Of a stretch of DNA of 64,000 bases, positions 27,710 to 36,446 are shown piece by piece; position 1 is the stretch's first letter; every line of letters starts with the position of its first letter. A program made the translations under genes and the position numbers. A model generated the notes under the pieces. It saw nothing but the letters and a program-made list of their open reading frames with translations. It was not told the origin of the DNA and did not search any database. The DNA is from Segetibacter aerophilus. Lineage in GTDB: Bacteria > Bacteroidota > Bacteroidia > Chitinophagales > Chitinophagaceae. The stretch lies in assembly GCF_007991655.1 (NCBI RefSeq), contig NZ_BJYT01000001.1:744001-808000 (forward strand), given 5' to 3'.

Positions 27710-28096
27710 GTGGCTACAACTGTACATCTGACACAAAAGGAACTTTTTATGGCCTTAAAGCAAAAAGACCAAAAAGCTTTCAGCTATTTGTACGACCAAT
27801 ATGCTCCTTCGATATATGGGGTACTTGTAAGGGAAGTGAAGAACGAGCAGCTAGCTGCAGAAATTTTAAAAAGAACCTTTATAAATATCATTGAGGAATG
27901 CAATAACATGGATTGTATAAAACAATCCTTATTTGTCTGGTTATTGATGATGACTAAAAAAATGGCTGCCTCAAGCTTCAATGTTAACATCAATCTTTCC
28001 GGCTCATTAATGGCCAAAACAAATGTTGGCCAAAATATCAACTCAAAAGCTTCCTCTTCTTACTTTCCTGCAGGCCAATTCGTCTCGCCACTTTAG
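27710..28096 (+). CDS. Sigma-70 region 2-only protein (truncated ECF-sigma-like)
   Basis: 128 residues if started at the GTG at 27710, or 115 from the ATG at 27749. Residues about 15-85 resemble ECF sigma region 2: KDQKAFSYLYDQYAPSIYGVL (region 2.1-like), then ILKRTFINIIEE in place of the usual acidic DLLQDVFxxxW, and SLFVWLLMMTKKMAASSF where region 2.4 would read SLFTWLxxIARNxAID. Sigma region 4 is absent: the chain ends in an unrelated Ser/Asn-rich stretch. It may be a decayed sigma gene or a small core-RNA-polymerase or anti-sigma binding protein. No stop or frameshift separates it from a hidden region 4. Confidence 0.6.
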   Translation: MATTVHLTQKELFMALKQKDQKAFSYLYDQYAPSIYGVLVREVKNEQLAAEILKRTFINIIEECNNMDCIKQSLFVWLLMMTKKMAASSFNVNINLSGSLMAKTNVGQNINSKASSSYFPAGQFVSPL

Positions 28097-28220
28097 TCAA
28101 ATTTTGAAAAACTTCCAGTTCTTTAGTTTGGATCTTATAGGCTGGATTTTCCAATCACCAAATCGCCGCTTTTTATAAGTGTGCCTTTATTCGGGAGTGA
28201 CTTTCTCTTACAACTCAATA

Positions 28221-28670
28221 TCAAAAGTTGATCTTTTGTTTTCCCTGGTAGTTAAATGGGATTGTGACATAGAAGCCGCCCTTGCCAACCCGGGTCGTGC
28301 CCTTCGCACCCAACGTCACTTCCTTGTTGAATAGAATACTTAGTGAGTTTTTAAATAATCCTTTCATATCTACCTGCATACTTGCCGGTAAGGTGAACTC
28401 TGCCGCCTTAGGGATCGACATCATCGTGTCAAGCACAAACTTTCCGAGATAGTTGCTATCAATATAAATATCGCAGTCTACATTTTTAAGAGTAAGCCCG
28501 AAACTGTTGGGATTTACAAATACCAGATCCATCGAAACCTTAGACGTGCTAAGCCCGAAACTTTCTACTTTGATATTTTTTACGTCTTTGTAATCGAAAG
28601 AAGTGGGCTTTTTACATGAGTAACAAGAAAGGGATAGAACAATAGCAAGAAAGGGGAGTAATCTATTCAT
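28221..28670 (-). CDS. LEA14-like (WHy domain) lipoprotein
   Basis: 149 residues. Lipoprotein signal with lipobox SCYSC (Cys19), then one beta-sandwich domain of LEA type 2: VESFGLSTSKVSMDLVFVNP (the VNPN turn is typical), LTLKNVDCDIYIDSNYLG and FTLPASMQVD. Such domains are linked to desiccation or stress tolerance in plants and archaea, while their role in Bacteroidota is unknown. The product should sit at the periplasmic face of a membrane. Single gene, divergent from WbqC. Confidence 0.82.
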   Translation of the reverse strand: MNRLLPFLAIVLSLSCYSCKKPTSFDYKDVKNIKVESFGLSTSKVSMDLVFVNPNSFGLTLKNVDCDIYIDSNYLGKFVLDTMMSIPKAAEFTLPASMQVDMKGLFKNSLSILFNKEVTLGAKGTTRVGKGGFYVTIPFNYQGKQKINF

Positions 28671-28953
28671 GTCAACGTTTCGTGCAAAGTAACAATTTTA
28701 ATTAATGGAAAAAGTGAAAATAGAAGGCTTGCATTCTTGCTAATACTTTTAGAATCACCGACCTTGCGGGCGGAATTAAAAGAGATAACAGTGACTAAGG
28801 ATTTTAGTATAGATAATTTTAGCACTAATTGTTGTAAATCAATAATTAACGCTTGTATGCTACTATTATTATTTCTACTACTACCCATCTATAAACAGAT
28901 GTATGCGCAGTCGTTTTCGTTCCATCTAAAACTCTAATAAAAATTTTTAAAAA

Positions 28954-29577
28954 ATGGGTCTTGTAATTGATTGTCAAATATTTCCATCGATTGATTTTAT
29001 TAAAAAGGGAATTGAGTCAAAACATATAATAATTGAGTCATATGAGTATTTTAAAAAATCCAGTTTTCGAAATCGTTATGTTATTGCGGGCGCAAATGGT
29101 CTCATAAATTTGACTGTTCCAGTTGCTGGAGGAAGGGAGCAAAAGAAACTAATTACCGAAGTAGAGATAGACAACACGCTTAATTGGCGCACGAAACATT
29201 GGAGAAGTATAGAGTCATCTTATAATAAAGCTCCTTTCTTTGATTACTACCGCGAGGAAATAAAAAGCCTGATATTTCTGGAAGAGGAAAAGCTTTTTAG
29301 TTTTAATATTTTTATTCTCAACTCAGTACACAAGATGCTGGGTGTTAATACTTCTGTTGGTTTTACTAAGGAGTATAAAAAGTTTTACGAAGACAATACG
29401 GATTTAAGAAACAAGTTGTTGCCTGGAAAGTTTCAGGCGAACCAAGACAATTGGCAACCGAAATATGCCCAGGTATTTCAAGACCGCCTCGGCTTCCAGC
29501 CAAACCTCAGTATTCTAGATCTACTTTTTTGTGAAGGTCCAAATTCATCAAACTTGATTGAGAGGAGTATTGTTTAA
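28954..29577 (+). CDS. WbqC family protein
   Basis: 207 residues. The order of motifs fits WbqC: CQIFPSIDFIKKGI at the N-terminus (usual QPxxFPxxxxF), FRNRYVIAGANGLINLTVPV, then the central block EVEIDNTLNWRTKHWRSIES and YNKAPFFDYYREEI. WbqC-like proteins are thought to act in modification of surface polysaccharides or in amino-group transfer chemistry, but the reaction is unproven. Cytosolic, no signal peptide. It is not beside other O-antigen genes here. Confidence 0.9.
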   Translation: MGLVIDCQIFPSIDFIKKGIESKHIIIESYEYFKKSSFRNRYVIAGANGLINLTVPVAGGREQKKLITEVEIDNTLNWRTKHWRSIESSYNKAPFFDYYREEIKSLIFLEEEKLFSFNIFILNSVHKMLGVNTSVGFTKEYKKFYEDNTDLRNKLLPGKFQANQDNWQPKYAQVFQDRLGFQPNLSILDLLFCEGPNSSNLIERSIV

Positions 29578-29959
29578 GGCGATTTGTCCGGTTCTAATTC
29601 AGGTTCTATTAAGCGTCTTAATTTCTATCTCGTTGATTATTAACGTGATTTTAGTTTTATTATTTGATTTTTTCCGACTCTTTTAGGGCAATTATAACTA
29701 ATCGTTCTACTACTATTAATAAGAACCTAACCCTACCAAGCTGTAGCAGCGGTAGTTTTCCAAAAAGTCTTAATAAGCAGCCAATTTTAATCCAATTGCA
29801 TCTGCATGATATGATGAATGCCGTTCTCGCCCTCTCATGATAAAACATCTTTAAAAAACTAGCCTGTTAACTATTCATTTTCTCCTTTAGGATAATTGGA
29901 ATTTTACCAAGAAAAATATTCAAAGCAATCGAACGTAGCAAATGCTATAAATTTAAAAA
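29578..29959. other. Intergenic region with no supported feature
   Basis: A 382-base AT-rich gap between WbqC and PorP/SprF. I see no strong hairpin, no -7 box with a partner and no convincing reading frame. A minus-strand open frame at 29660-29848 looks like chance. Confidence 0.4.
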
Positions 29960-30982
29960 ATGAAAAGGAAAGTTGTCTTAGCTATAGTCACCAGTTTTAT
30001 TTGTTTTGTTCCGTATGCACAACAGCTTCCCCATTATACTCAGTATGTACTTAATAATTTTATTTTAAACCCGGCAGTTGCGGGCATCGAGAATTATACT
30101 GACGTTAAAATCAGTCACAGGCACCAGTGGGTTGGGATTGATGGCGCGCCTGTAACTACTTACCTTACCATACACGGACCAATAAAAAAGAGTGATTATG
30201 CACGAGAGACAGCCACCGGTTTTCGTGCAGAAGGTGAAAACCCAAGAGGTAAGGCATACTGGCAGAATTATGAAAAAGCCGATCCTCATGCCGGAATTGG
30301 CCTTACTATATTAAACGACCGTACTGGACCTCTCAACCGTTTTTCAGCCTACGGAACTTATGCCTATCATATAGGAATCTCAAGTAAAACAAGTTTATCT
30401 GCCGGTATTTCTGCAGGAATAAAAAATACTACATTAAATGCCGGTAAGCTTTCCTTTGATGTGCCTGTTGACCCTGCTGTTGCAGGAAGTGGTTATCTGA
30501 ATAGGTTGACGCCAGATATGAACGCGGGTATTTGGTTGTACTCAGCAGATTATTTTGCGGGACTTTCAGCTCAAAACATTATTCCCTCTAAAATAAAATT
30601 TTCAGAAGATACAGTGAAGCTAGCGGGTGGCCGACAAATACCACATATGTTCTTGACTGCTGGTTATCGTTTTTTTGTAAATGACGATGTCTCTTTTCTA
30701 CCTAGTGCATTGATTAAATATGTCACTTCCACCCCGGTTAGTTTTGATGTTAATGCGAAACTTCAGTACAGGGACTTTTTATGGGTAGGAGCCAGTATGC
30801 GTTACAAGGATAGTTGGGCCGCGATGGCGGGATTAAATATTAGCAATGCCATAAACATCGGCTATTCGTATGATATTACAACTTCCCAACTAAATACAGT
30901 AAGCAGGGGTTCTCATGAGATTGTTGTAGGCTTTCTGTTGGGGAACAGGTTTGGAGACTGGTGCCCGCGAAATTTATGGTAA
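29960..30982 (+). CDS. PorP/SprF family type IX secretion membrane protein
   Basis: 340-residue outer-membrane beta-barrel of the PorP/SprF family. Signal peptide (about 1-20, ending VPYAQQ), then the family opening QLPHYTQYVLNNFILNPAV and the VAGIENYTDVKISHRHQWVG block, repeated amphipathic beta strands, and a final GNRFGDWCPRNLW. These proteins help deliver cargo, often gliding adhesins, through the type IX system; SprF is paired with SprB in Flavobacterium. No adhesin or CTD cargo gene adjoins it, so the partner is not known. Confidence 0.92.
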   Translation: MKRKVVLAIVTSFICFVPYAQQLPHYTQYVLNNFILNPAVAGIENYTDVKISHRHQWVGIDGAPVTTYLTIHGPIKKSDYARETATGFRAEGENPRGKAYWQNYEKADPHAGIGLTILNDRTGPLNRFSAYGTYAYHIGISSKTSLSAGISAGIKNTTLNAGKLSFDVPVDPAVAGSGYLNRLTPDMNAGIWLYSADYFAGLSAQNIIPSKIKFSEDTVKLAGGRQIPHMFLTAGYRFFVNDDVSFLPSALIKYVTSTPVSFDVNAKLQYRDFLWVGASMRYKDSWAAMAGLNISNAINIGYSYDITTSQLNTVSRGSHEIVVGFLLGNRFGDWCPRNLW

Positions 30983-31000
30983 GTTGAACGAGGCAAAATA

Positions 31001-31037
31001 AAAATCCCCTATTTATGACATATAAACAGGGGATTTT
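31001..31037. terminator. Convergent terminator
   Basis: Stem AAAATCCCCT (31001-31010) with AGGGGATTTT (31028-31037), extended by TTTA/TAAA pairs into the loop. It stands between the PorP/SprF gene and the converging coiled-coil gene and can serve both strands. Confidence 0.85.
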
Positions 31038-31053
31038 CAATAATACCTAAATT

Positions 31054-31521
31054 TTATTGCTGGGTATTCCGGATAGCAGTTCTCATTTTTTCGAGCTCCT
31101 GCAATTTCTGTTGCTTTTCTTCCAATTCAGAAGTAAGCTTTGCTATTTTTTTATCCTGGTCCTTTATCTTGTTGTTTGCATCTTTTGCGTCTTCCGCATC
31201 TTTTACTGCTTTGTTTGCTTTCTTTTTTGCGCTTTTCGCATCTCCTAAGTCTCCGTTAGTTGCTTTTGATGCCTGGTTGCTACTTTCCATTACAGAGTTT
31301 TGAGCATCAGAAACAGCATTGGCTGCTTTTGACTGATAACCAGGAAGGTTGTTTTTAGCGATGGCTAGTTTGGATGTAAGTTCAGCAACGTTATTACTTA
31401 CTTTCACGTACTCCTCGTTTAGTTTAACTGTATCTGAGGCTGTTTTGTATTTTTGAGAAAAGGCAGAAAAGCTTGTCATGACAAGGATCATAACGGGTAA
31501 GAAAAAAGTAAACTTTTTCAT
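31054..31521 (-). CDS. Secreted coiled-coil protein, unknown
   Basis: 155 residues: a signal peptide (MKKFTFFLPVMILVMTSFSAFSQ) then an almost wholly helical, Lys/Ala/Asp/Glu-rich chain with heptad patterning, strongest at KKKANKAVKDAEDAKDANNK and in the closing ELEEKQQKLQELEKMRTAI. It resembles Lpp-like or spacer coiled coils, but no family signature is visible and there is no C-terminal Lys for peptidoglycan attachment. Probably a periplasmic structural or chaperone-like rod. Single gene. Confidence 0.75.
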   Translation of the reverse strand: MKKFTFFLPVMILVMTSFSAFSQKYKTASDTVKLNEEYVKVSNNVAELTSKLAIAKNNLPGYQSKAANAVSDAQNSVMESSNQASKATNGDLGDAKSAKKKANKAVKDAEDAKDANNKIKDQDKKIAKLTSELEEKQQKLQELEKMRTAIRNTQQ

Positions 31522-31778
31522 GTTGATTAATTGATTGTATTAAATAAGAGTCTTTGAAATAAGACCTGGAAAAGAAGAACGTATTCATTCTCAGATCTTT
31601 ACTGCGCTACATAGAGCAACTATCAAGCCGCGTACTTCATTTACATCAATAAGCCTGTTATAATCGTCTAAGTTGTCAATATATTTAATAATTACCTTAA
31701 AAGGCAGAACTAAAAGAAGTAATACCGCTAAATTGGGACTTCTGACAAAAGCTTTCTAATTAAATTTACCAAAAACAG

Positions 31779-32645
31779 ATGGGCATGTATAGGCTAGTAT
31801 TGTTGTTACCACTTTTTATTGCAACCGTTGCAAAGTCTCAGGTGCTAACCGATTCAATTCTGATCGAAGGGCATTACAGAACTTTTAATTTCAATAATCC
31901 CGGCAATGAGAAAAGACCAAACCTAGTGTTTGTTATGCATGGTTCTGGTGGTAATGGAAAGGAGATGATGAATTCGGCGAAAAAGCTGGAAGTCAGTGCG
32001 AAGGCGGAACAACTGCTGCTGGTTTATCCCGACGGCTACGAACATTACTGGAACGAATGTCGCAAAGCGGCTACGTCAACCGCAAATATTGAAAACATCA
32101 ACGAAAATGCTTTTTTTGACGCGATGATCAATTACTTCCAAAGTAAATATGGAATAGATAAGAAACGAGTGTTTGCAGTCGGCACATCAGGAGGAGGGCA
32201 TATGGCTTATAAACTTGCGCTTACCATGCCTGAAAAATTTAAGGCTGTTACGGCTATTATTGCCAATCTTCCCGATACCAATAACCTTGATTGTGTTGAA
32301 GTAAAACGCCCAATACCGGTAATGATCATAAATGGAACAGAGGACCCTTTGAACAAATACGACGGAGGAATGATGATTTTGGGAAATGTGACACTTGGCA
32401 ATGTTCGTTCTACCAACAGAACTTTTGCTTATTGGTCTACCCTTGCGGGATACACCGGAGAGCCTGTAAAAGAAAGTTTGCCTGACACGGATCCTACCGA
32501 TGGTAGAACGATCGAGAGATATACCTATAGGCAAAAAGGAAAGCCGGAAGTCGTACTGCTAAAAGTAATTGGTGGTAAACATGATTATCCAAATGACATC
32601 GATGTGCACGAAGAGGCCTGGCGATTCTTCAAACGACAGTTGTAG
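31779..32645 (+). CDS. Secreted alpha/beta-hydrolase, PHB-depolymerase/feruloyl-esterase-like
   Basis: 288 residues. Signal peptide to about residue 20 (ATVAKSQ). Alpha/beta hydrolase motifs: oxyanion region VMHGSGGNGKEMM, nucleophile elbow AVGTSGGGHMAYKLAL (Ser in G-T-S-G-G), Asp in NGTEDPL and His in GGKHDYPND. This set matches the LpqC/poly-hydroxybutyrate depolymerase (esterase PHB) family, whose members more often cleave ester side chains of xylan or short esters than PHB. Followed by a second hydrolase (73-base gap) and a sugar dehydrogenase (76-base gap); all three are exported and probably one operon. Confidence 0.88.
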   Translation: MGMYRLVLLLPLFIATVAKSQVLTDSILIEGHYRTFNFNNPGNEKRPNLVFVMHGSGGNGKEMMNSAKKLEVSAKAEQLLLVYPDGYEHYWNECRKAATSTANIENINENAFFDAMINYFQSKYGIDKKRVFAVGTSGGGHMAYKLALTMPEKFKAVTAIIANLPDTNNLDCVEVKRPIPVMIINGTEDPLNKYDGGMMILGNVTLGNVRSTNRTFAYWSTLAGYTGEPVKESLPDTDPTDGRTIERYTYRQKGKPEVVLLKVIGGKHDYPNDIDVHEEAWRFFKRQL

Positions 32646-32718
32646 GTTTCACCTTTTACCTGGTTCTTTACTTTACATCAAATAACAACAATTTTTCAAA
32701 ATATCACTATTCAGACTA

Positions 32719-33921
32719 ATGAACTTTATCACTAAAAGCGCAACCTACTTACTGATTTCCTTACTTGTAATTACAGGATGTAAAAAAGAGACCGAAGCCA
32801 TCGACCCTGTCGCAGGAGTCGATCTTTTTGTTTCCGCCACTTCTTCAGGGAATTATACAAAAACACAAATACAGGCTTTTGCCGCGGCGGCAGGTTTAGC
32901 CAGTTATATTCCTCTTATAAAATATGATGTAGATTTTTTTAAATTCATTTATAAAACAAATTTTAAGGGTAGTCCAATACAAGTCTCCGGCCTGGTAGGT
33001 ATTCCAAAAAACCTTCCGTTTATACCATCGATACTAAGTGCTCAACATGGCACAATGTTTAAGTCGACTGAGGCTCCTTCAAACTTTCCAGCTTCGTTTA
33101 CGGGCTTTGAACTATTTGCGGCCGGCGGTTTTGTTACCGTCATTCCTGATCTGATTGGTTATGGAGTTTCGCAAAATATTCCTCATCCTTATTATGATCA
33201 GTTGTACTCAGGTCAAGCTGTTGTAGATATGATTAAGGCGGTTAAATATTATGTAGGGCAACAGACGATAGCGATTAGCGACCGCCTGTTTTTGTTTGGA
33301 TACTCAGAAGGTGGATACGTAACAATGGCCGCACAGAAAGAAATCGAAACAAATTCTGCACACAATTTGACCCTTACTGCTGCGGCTGAAGGAGCAGGAG
33401 GGTATGACCTAAATGGGATGTTGACTGCTATTGCAGGTACCTCCTCGTATTCTGCACCCTCTTATCTCGCCTTGCTGTTAAATGGATACAATACTACCTA
33501 TAACTGGAACCGCCCTTTGACAGATTTTTTCCAGCAGCCTTATGCAGATAGAATTCCAGCGCTATTGAATGGAACAAAAGATCGTGGGCAAATAGACGCA
33601 CAGTTAACCGGTTCACCAACTGCTTTATTCACCCCCACTTATTATGCAAATCTGCTGAACCCTGCTGGCGAAGCTGCTTTAAAACAAAAACTTACGGCTA
33701 ACAGCTTTCTTGATTGGGCACCCAAAAGCCCTACCCGTCTTTTTCATGGCACTGCGGATGAAGCCGTATTTTATCAAACCTCAGTATCGACCTTTAATAG
33801 GTTCAAAGCTGCAGGAGCCACAAAGGTCGAATTCTATACGATTCAAAATGGTACACATGAGTCAAGCGTTCAGCCGATGATAGAGAATGTCTTGCCGTGG
33901 ATACAATCGCTCGATAAATAA
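32719..33921 (+). CDS. Alpha/beta-hydrolase lipoprotein (secretory lipase/prolyl-oligopeptidase-like)
   Basis: 400 residues. Lipoprotein signal with lipobox VITGC. Nucleophile elbow FGYSEGGYVTMAAQKE (G-Y-S-E-G), Asp near LFHGTADEAV and terminal His in IQNGTHESSV give a full catalytic triad. An SAQHGTMF oxyanion-type segment lies before it. The sequence resembles secretory lipases and S9-like esterases of Bacteroidota; the substrate is unknown. Middle gene of the likely 31779-35332 operon. Confidence 0.85.
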   Translation: MNFITKSATYLLISLLVITGCKKETEAIDPVAGVDLFVSATSSGNYTKTQIQAFAAAAGLASYIPLIKYDVDFFKFIYKTNFKGSPIQVSGLVGIPKNLPFIPSILSAQHGTMFKSTEAPSNFPASFTGFELFAAGGFVTVIPDLIGYGVSQNIPHPYYDQLYSGQAVVDMIKAVKYYVGQQTIAISDRLFLFGYSEGGYVTMAAQKEIETNSAHNLTLTAAAEGAGGYDLNGMLTAIAGTSSYSAPSYLALLLNGYNTTYNWNRPLTDFFQQPYADRIPALLNGTKDRGQIDAQLTGSPTALFTPTYYANLLNPAGEAALKQKLTANSFLDWAPKSPTRLFHGTADEAVFYQTSVSTFNRFKAAGATKVEFYTIQNGTHESSVQPMIENVLPWIQSLDK

Positions 33922-33997
33922 TAAGATTTCCGAAAGGGATTTTTGTAAACAAACGGGCGAGGCAAGTGTTTTGTGTTCTTCATGTAAACTTTGTAAC

Positions 33998-35332
33998 ATG
34001 ATTAATAAAATTCAAACTCTTGTCGTTTTAATCAGCCTCCTTGTAGCAGGGTGTAATAATGACCAGGCAAAAAAAGAAGAGAATGCCGGTAAAGAAGATA
34101 CCGTTGCCACATCTGCCGGCCAACCTGTTGATCTACCTGCACCTTTCGCTACTCCGTCAAAAACAAAATTCAGTAACGTTATTGGTTGGCCTGAAGGCAA
34201 AACTCCTATAGCACCCGAAGGTTTTACCGTTACAAAGTTTGCGGAAGACCTTAATAATCCTAGATGGATTTATGTTGCTCCAAATGGCGACATACTTGTT
34301 GCAGAAGCAAGCACCGACGCAAGTGCAATCAAAAAAGTGAAGGGCGCCATCAGCGGTAAAAACAAATCGCAAAATTTAGGAAATAGCGGTAACAAGGTTC
34401 TGTTGTTTAGAGACAAAGACGGCGATGGAAAAGTAGAGCAAAGCAGCATTTTTGCCGAAAATTTAAATAAGCCTTTCGGCATGCTCATCATCGGTAATAG
34501 TTTTTATGTTGCCAATACCGATGGGCTCATGCAATTTCCTTATCAGGCAGGCGCGCTAAAAGTCAGCGCACCGGGAAAAAAGATTCTTGATTTACCAGCT
34601 GGTGGCTATAATAATCACTGGACAAGAAACATCATTGCTAATAAAGACAATTCAAAAATTTATGTCTCTGTCGGTTCGGGCAGCAACGTTGGCGACAACG
34701 GGATGGAAAACGAGATACGGAGGGCTGATATTCTTGAGATCAATCCCGATGGTACCGGTGAAAGAATTTATGCGGCGGGTTTAAGAAATCCTGTTGGAAT
34801 GGGTTGGGCTCCCGGCACTAACACCTTATGGACGGCGGTGAACGAAAGAGATGGATTGGGCGATGGACTTGTTCCCGATTATATCACCAGCGTAAAAGAA
34901 GGTGGCTTTTATGGATGGCCGTACTCTTATTATGGACAGCACGAGGACCCGCGAATGAAAGACAACCAAAATCCTGAGTTGGTTAAAAAGGCTATTGTTC
35001 CTGATGTTCCACTTGGCGCACATACTGCCTCCCTTGGTTTGGCATTTGATGAAAAAGGCGTCTTTCCGGATAAGTTTAAAGGCGCCGCATTTATAGGACA
35101 ACACGGCTCTTGGAATCGGTCGGAATTTGCTGGCTACAAAGTTGTGTATGTGCCTTTTAATAATGGCAAGCCTTCCGGCCCTCCCCAGGATTTTCTGACT
35201 GGTTTTTTAACCGGTGAGGAAAATAAAGCCTATGGCCGCCCTGTTGGCATTGCCTTTACCCAAAATGGAAATATGCTTGTTGCCGACGATGCTTCTAATA
35301 CGATTTGGATGGTCAGCGCCAATAAAAAATGA
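33998..35332 (+). CDS. PQQ/soluble glucose-dehydrogenase-like sugar (sorbosone) dehydrogenase lipoprotein
   Basis: Started at ATG 33998 it has 444 residues with lipobox LLVAGC; the open frame extends 37 codons upstream into the preceding gene but would hide the signal peptide. The fold is a six-bladed propeller of the GSDH/sorbosone dehydrogenase type: FAEDLNNPRWIYVAPNGDI, then EILEINPDGTGERIYAAGLR with NPVGMGW, EGGFYGWPYSYYG, FIGQHGSWNRS and the final NMLVADDASNTIW. PQQ is the usual cofactor and must be made or taken up elsewhere; no pqq gene is seen here. Likely oxidises a sugar in the periplasm. Confidence 0.88.
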   Translation: MINKIQTLVVLISLLVAGCNNDQAKKEENAGKEDTVATSAGQPVDLPAPFATPSKTKFSNVIGWPEGKTPIAPEGFTVTKFAEDLNNPRWIYVAPNGDILVAEASTDASAIKKVKGAISGKNKSQNLGNSGNKVLLFRDKDGDGKVEQSSIFAENLNKPFGMLIIGNSFYVANTDGLMQFPYQAGALKVSAPGKKILDLPAGGYNNHWTRNIIANKDNSKIYVSVGSGSNVGDNGMENEIRRADILEINPDGTGERIYAAGLRNPVGMGWAPGTNTLWTAVNERDGLGDGLVPDYITSVKEGGFYGWPYSYYGQHEDPRMKDNQNPELVKKAIVPDVPLGAHTASLGLAFDEKGVFPDKFKGAAFIGQHGSWNRSEFAGYKVVYVPFNNGKPSGPPQDFLTGFLTGEENKAYGRPVGIAFTQNGNMLVADDASNTIWMVSANKK

Positions 35333-35455
35333 TAGGGACGAAACGAGAAAATTTAGGCGATAAAGTTTTTTTGGAACACATTGATCTGTTGTAGTATTGC
35401 AGCTTTTTTTCAATAAAAGGAGTCTTTTAATTATTTATAATTTTTATCCTTTCCA

Positions 35456-35482
35456 ATGAAAACTCTGCAAGTTATCCTATGA
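35456..35482 (+). other. 8-codon upstream ORF overlapping the next start
   Basis: ATG at 35456 reads MKTLQVIL and stops at TGA 35480-35482, overlapping the ATG of the lipoprotein gene (35479) as ATGA. This layout would allow translational coupling. It may be chance. Confidence 0.35.
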
Positions 35483-36297
35483 AAAAAATCTTATTTGTTT
35501 TCATATGTTTAGTGTTGTTCTGGTCCTGTGCAAAAGAGTATTCTTATGAGGGCGGTCGAAGGCGTGACACAGCCATACCGCCGCCTCTAGTAATAGTAGA
35601 TACGGTTGTAAAAGATACTTCAGATGGCGCGGTAAAAGATAGTGTGAGCATCCCGGTAGAAGACACGTCATTTCTTGTAAAACATTACATCGAGAAAAGA
35701 GGAAACCAGGTCGATGAATACGATTTCAACTACGATTCAAAGGGACGTCTAATCAGCAGAATATCTACTTCGGGTAATACAAAATATGTTTATCGTTATA
35801 ACTCGGACAACACCTTTACCGTGGATTATTATAAAGGGGCGATCTTAGCCAGCCGAGAGCAATACTTCCTCAATAGTCAAAACCTTGTCGATAGCATAAT
35901 CCAGATTAACTATGCAACGAAAGACACGACCTCAGAAAAAAATACGTACAATAATAGCTCGTTGGTTCAGGTAAAGGAATATACTATCAAGAATGGTAGC
36001 TCAGTCCTAACAAATACTACAACCGCAGAGTACGATGCGAACGGAAATGTTACCCGGGAGTATAGTACTTACGGGAACCAGATTGCTTACCAGTATACCA
36101 ACCTTCCATATAACCTAAACATAGGTCTCAATTATTTCAGCAGGAATAAAAACTTAATTCAAACTTCTACCTATAGCGGTTCACGAAATTTGGTCTTAAA
36201 GCATACTTATACTTTTGACTCACATAACCGCTTAACAAGCGAAACAGTTACAGACTCAAATGGCAACATGATTGTAACCAAAATTTATTCCTATTGA
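35479..36297 (+). CDS. Lipoprotein with YD/RHS-like strands, unknown
   Basis: 272 residues. Lipobox FWSC (Cys14 region) then an acidic, Asp/Val-rich linker (about 25-70: VVKDTSDGAVKDSVSI), then irregular repeats of the kind YDFNYDSKGRLISRIS, KYVYRYNSDNTFTV, AEYDANGNVTREYS and YTFDSHNRLTSETV, which resemble the YD repeats of RHS-like proteins or the DUF4595-type beta-sheet proteins of Bacteroidota. Such domains form open beta solenoids at the cell surface. Function unknown, monocistronic. Confidence 0.75.
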   Translation: MKKILFVFICLVLFWSCAKEYSYEGGRRRDTAIPPPLVIVDTVVKDTSDGAVKDSVSIPVEDTSFLVKHYIEKRGNQVDEYDFNYDSKGRLISRISTSGNTKYVYRYNSDNTFTVDYYKGAILASREQYFLNSQNLVDSIIQINYATKDTTSEKNTYNNSSLVQVKEYTIKNGSSVLTNTTTAEYDANGNVTREYSTYGNQIAYQYTNLPYNLNIGLNYFSRNKNLIQTSTYSGSRNLVLKHTYTFDSHNRLTSETVTDSNGNMIVTKIYSY

Positions 36298-36446
36298 TGA
36301 AAGTCGCTCGTATAGTTAGTTGGTGTAAAGTGCCGTGCTGGTTTTCAGTATGCTCTAACTTATAATATACGTGCTGATAATCTTCTTTTTTGTGGTCATC
36401 ACTTAACCATGTTTTATTAATAACTTTAGCTTATAAAATATTAAGT

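Noticed and set aside
28737-28937. Open frame of 66 codons before WbqC
   Set aside because: TTG start, no recognisable features, AT-rich upstream region; most likely chance.
29660-29848. Minus-strand frame of 62 codons in the WbqC-PorP gap
   Set aside because: Hydrophobic by composition only, no conserved motif, no neighbour on that strand.
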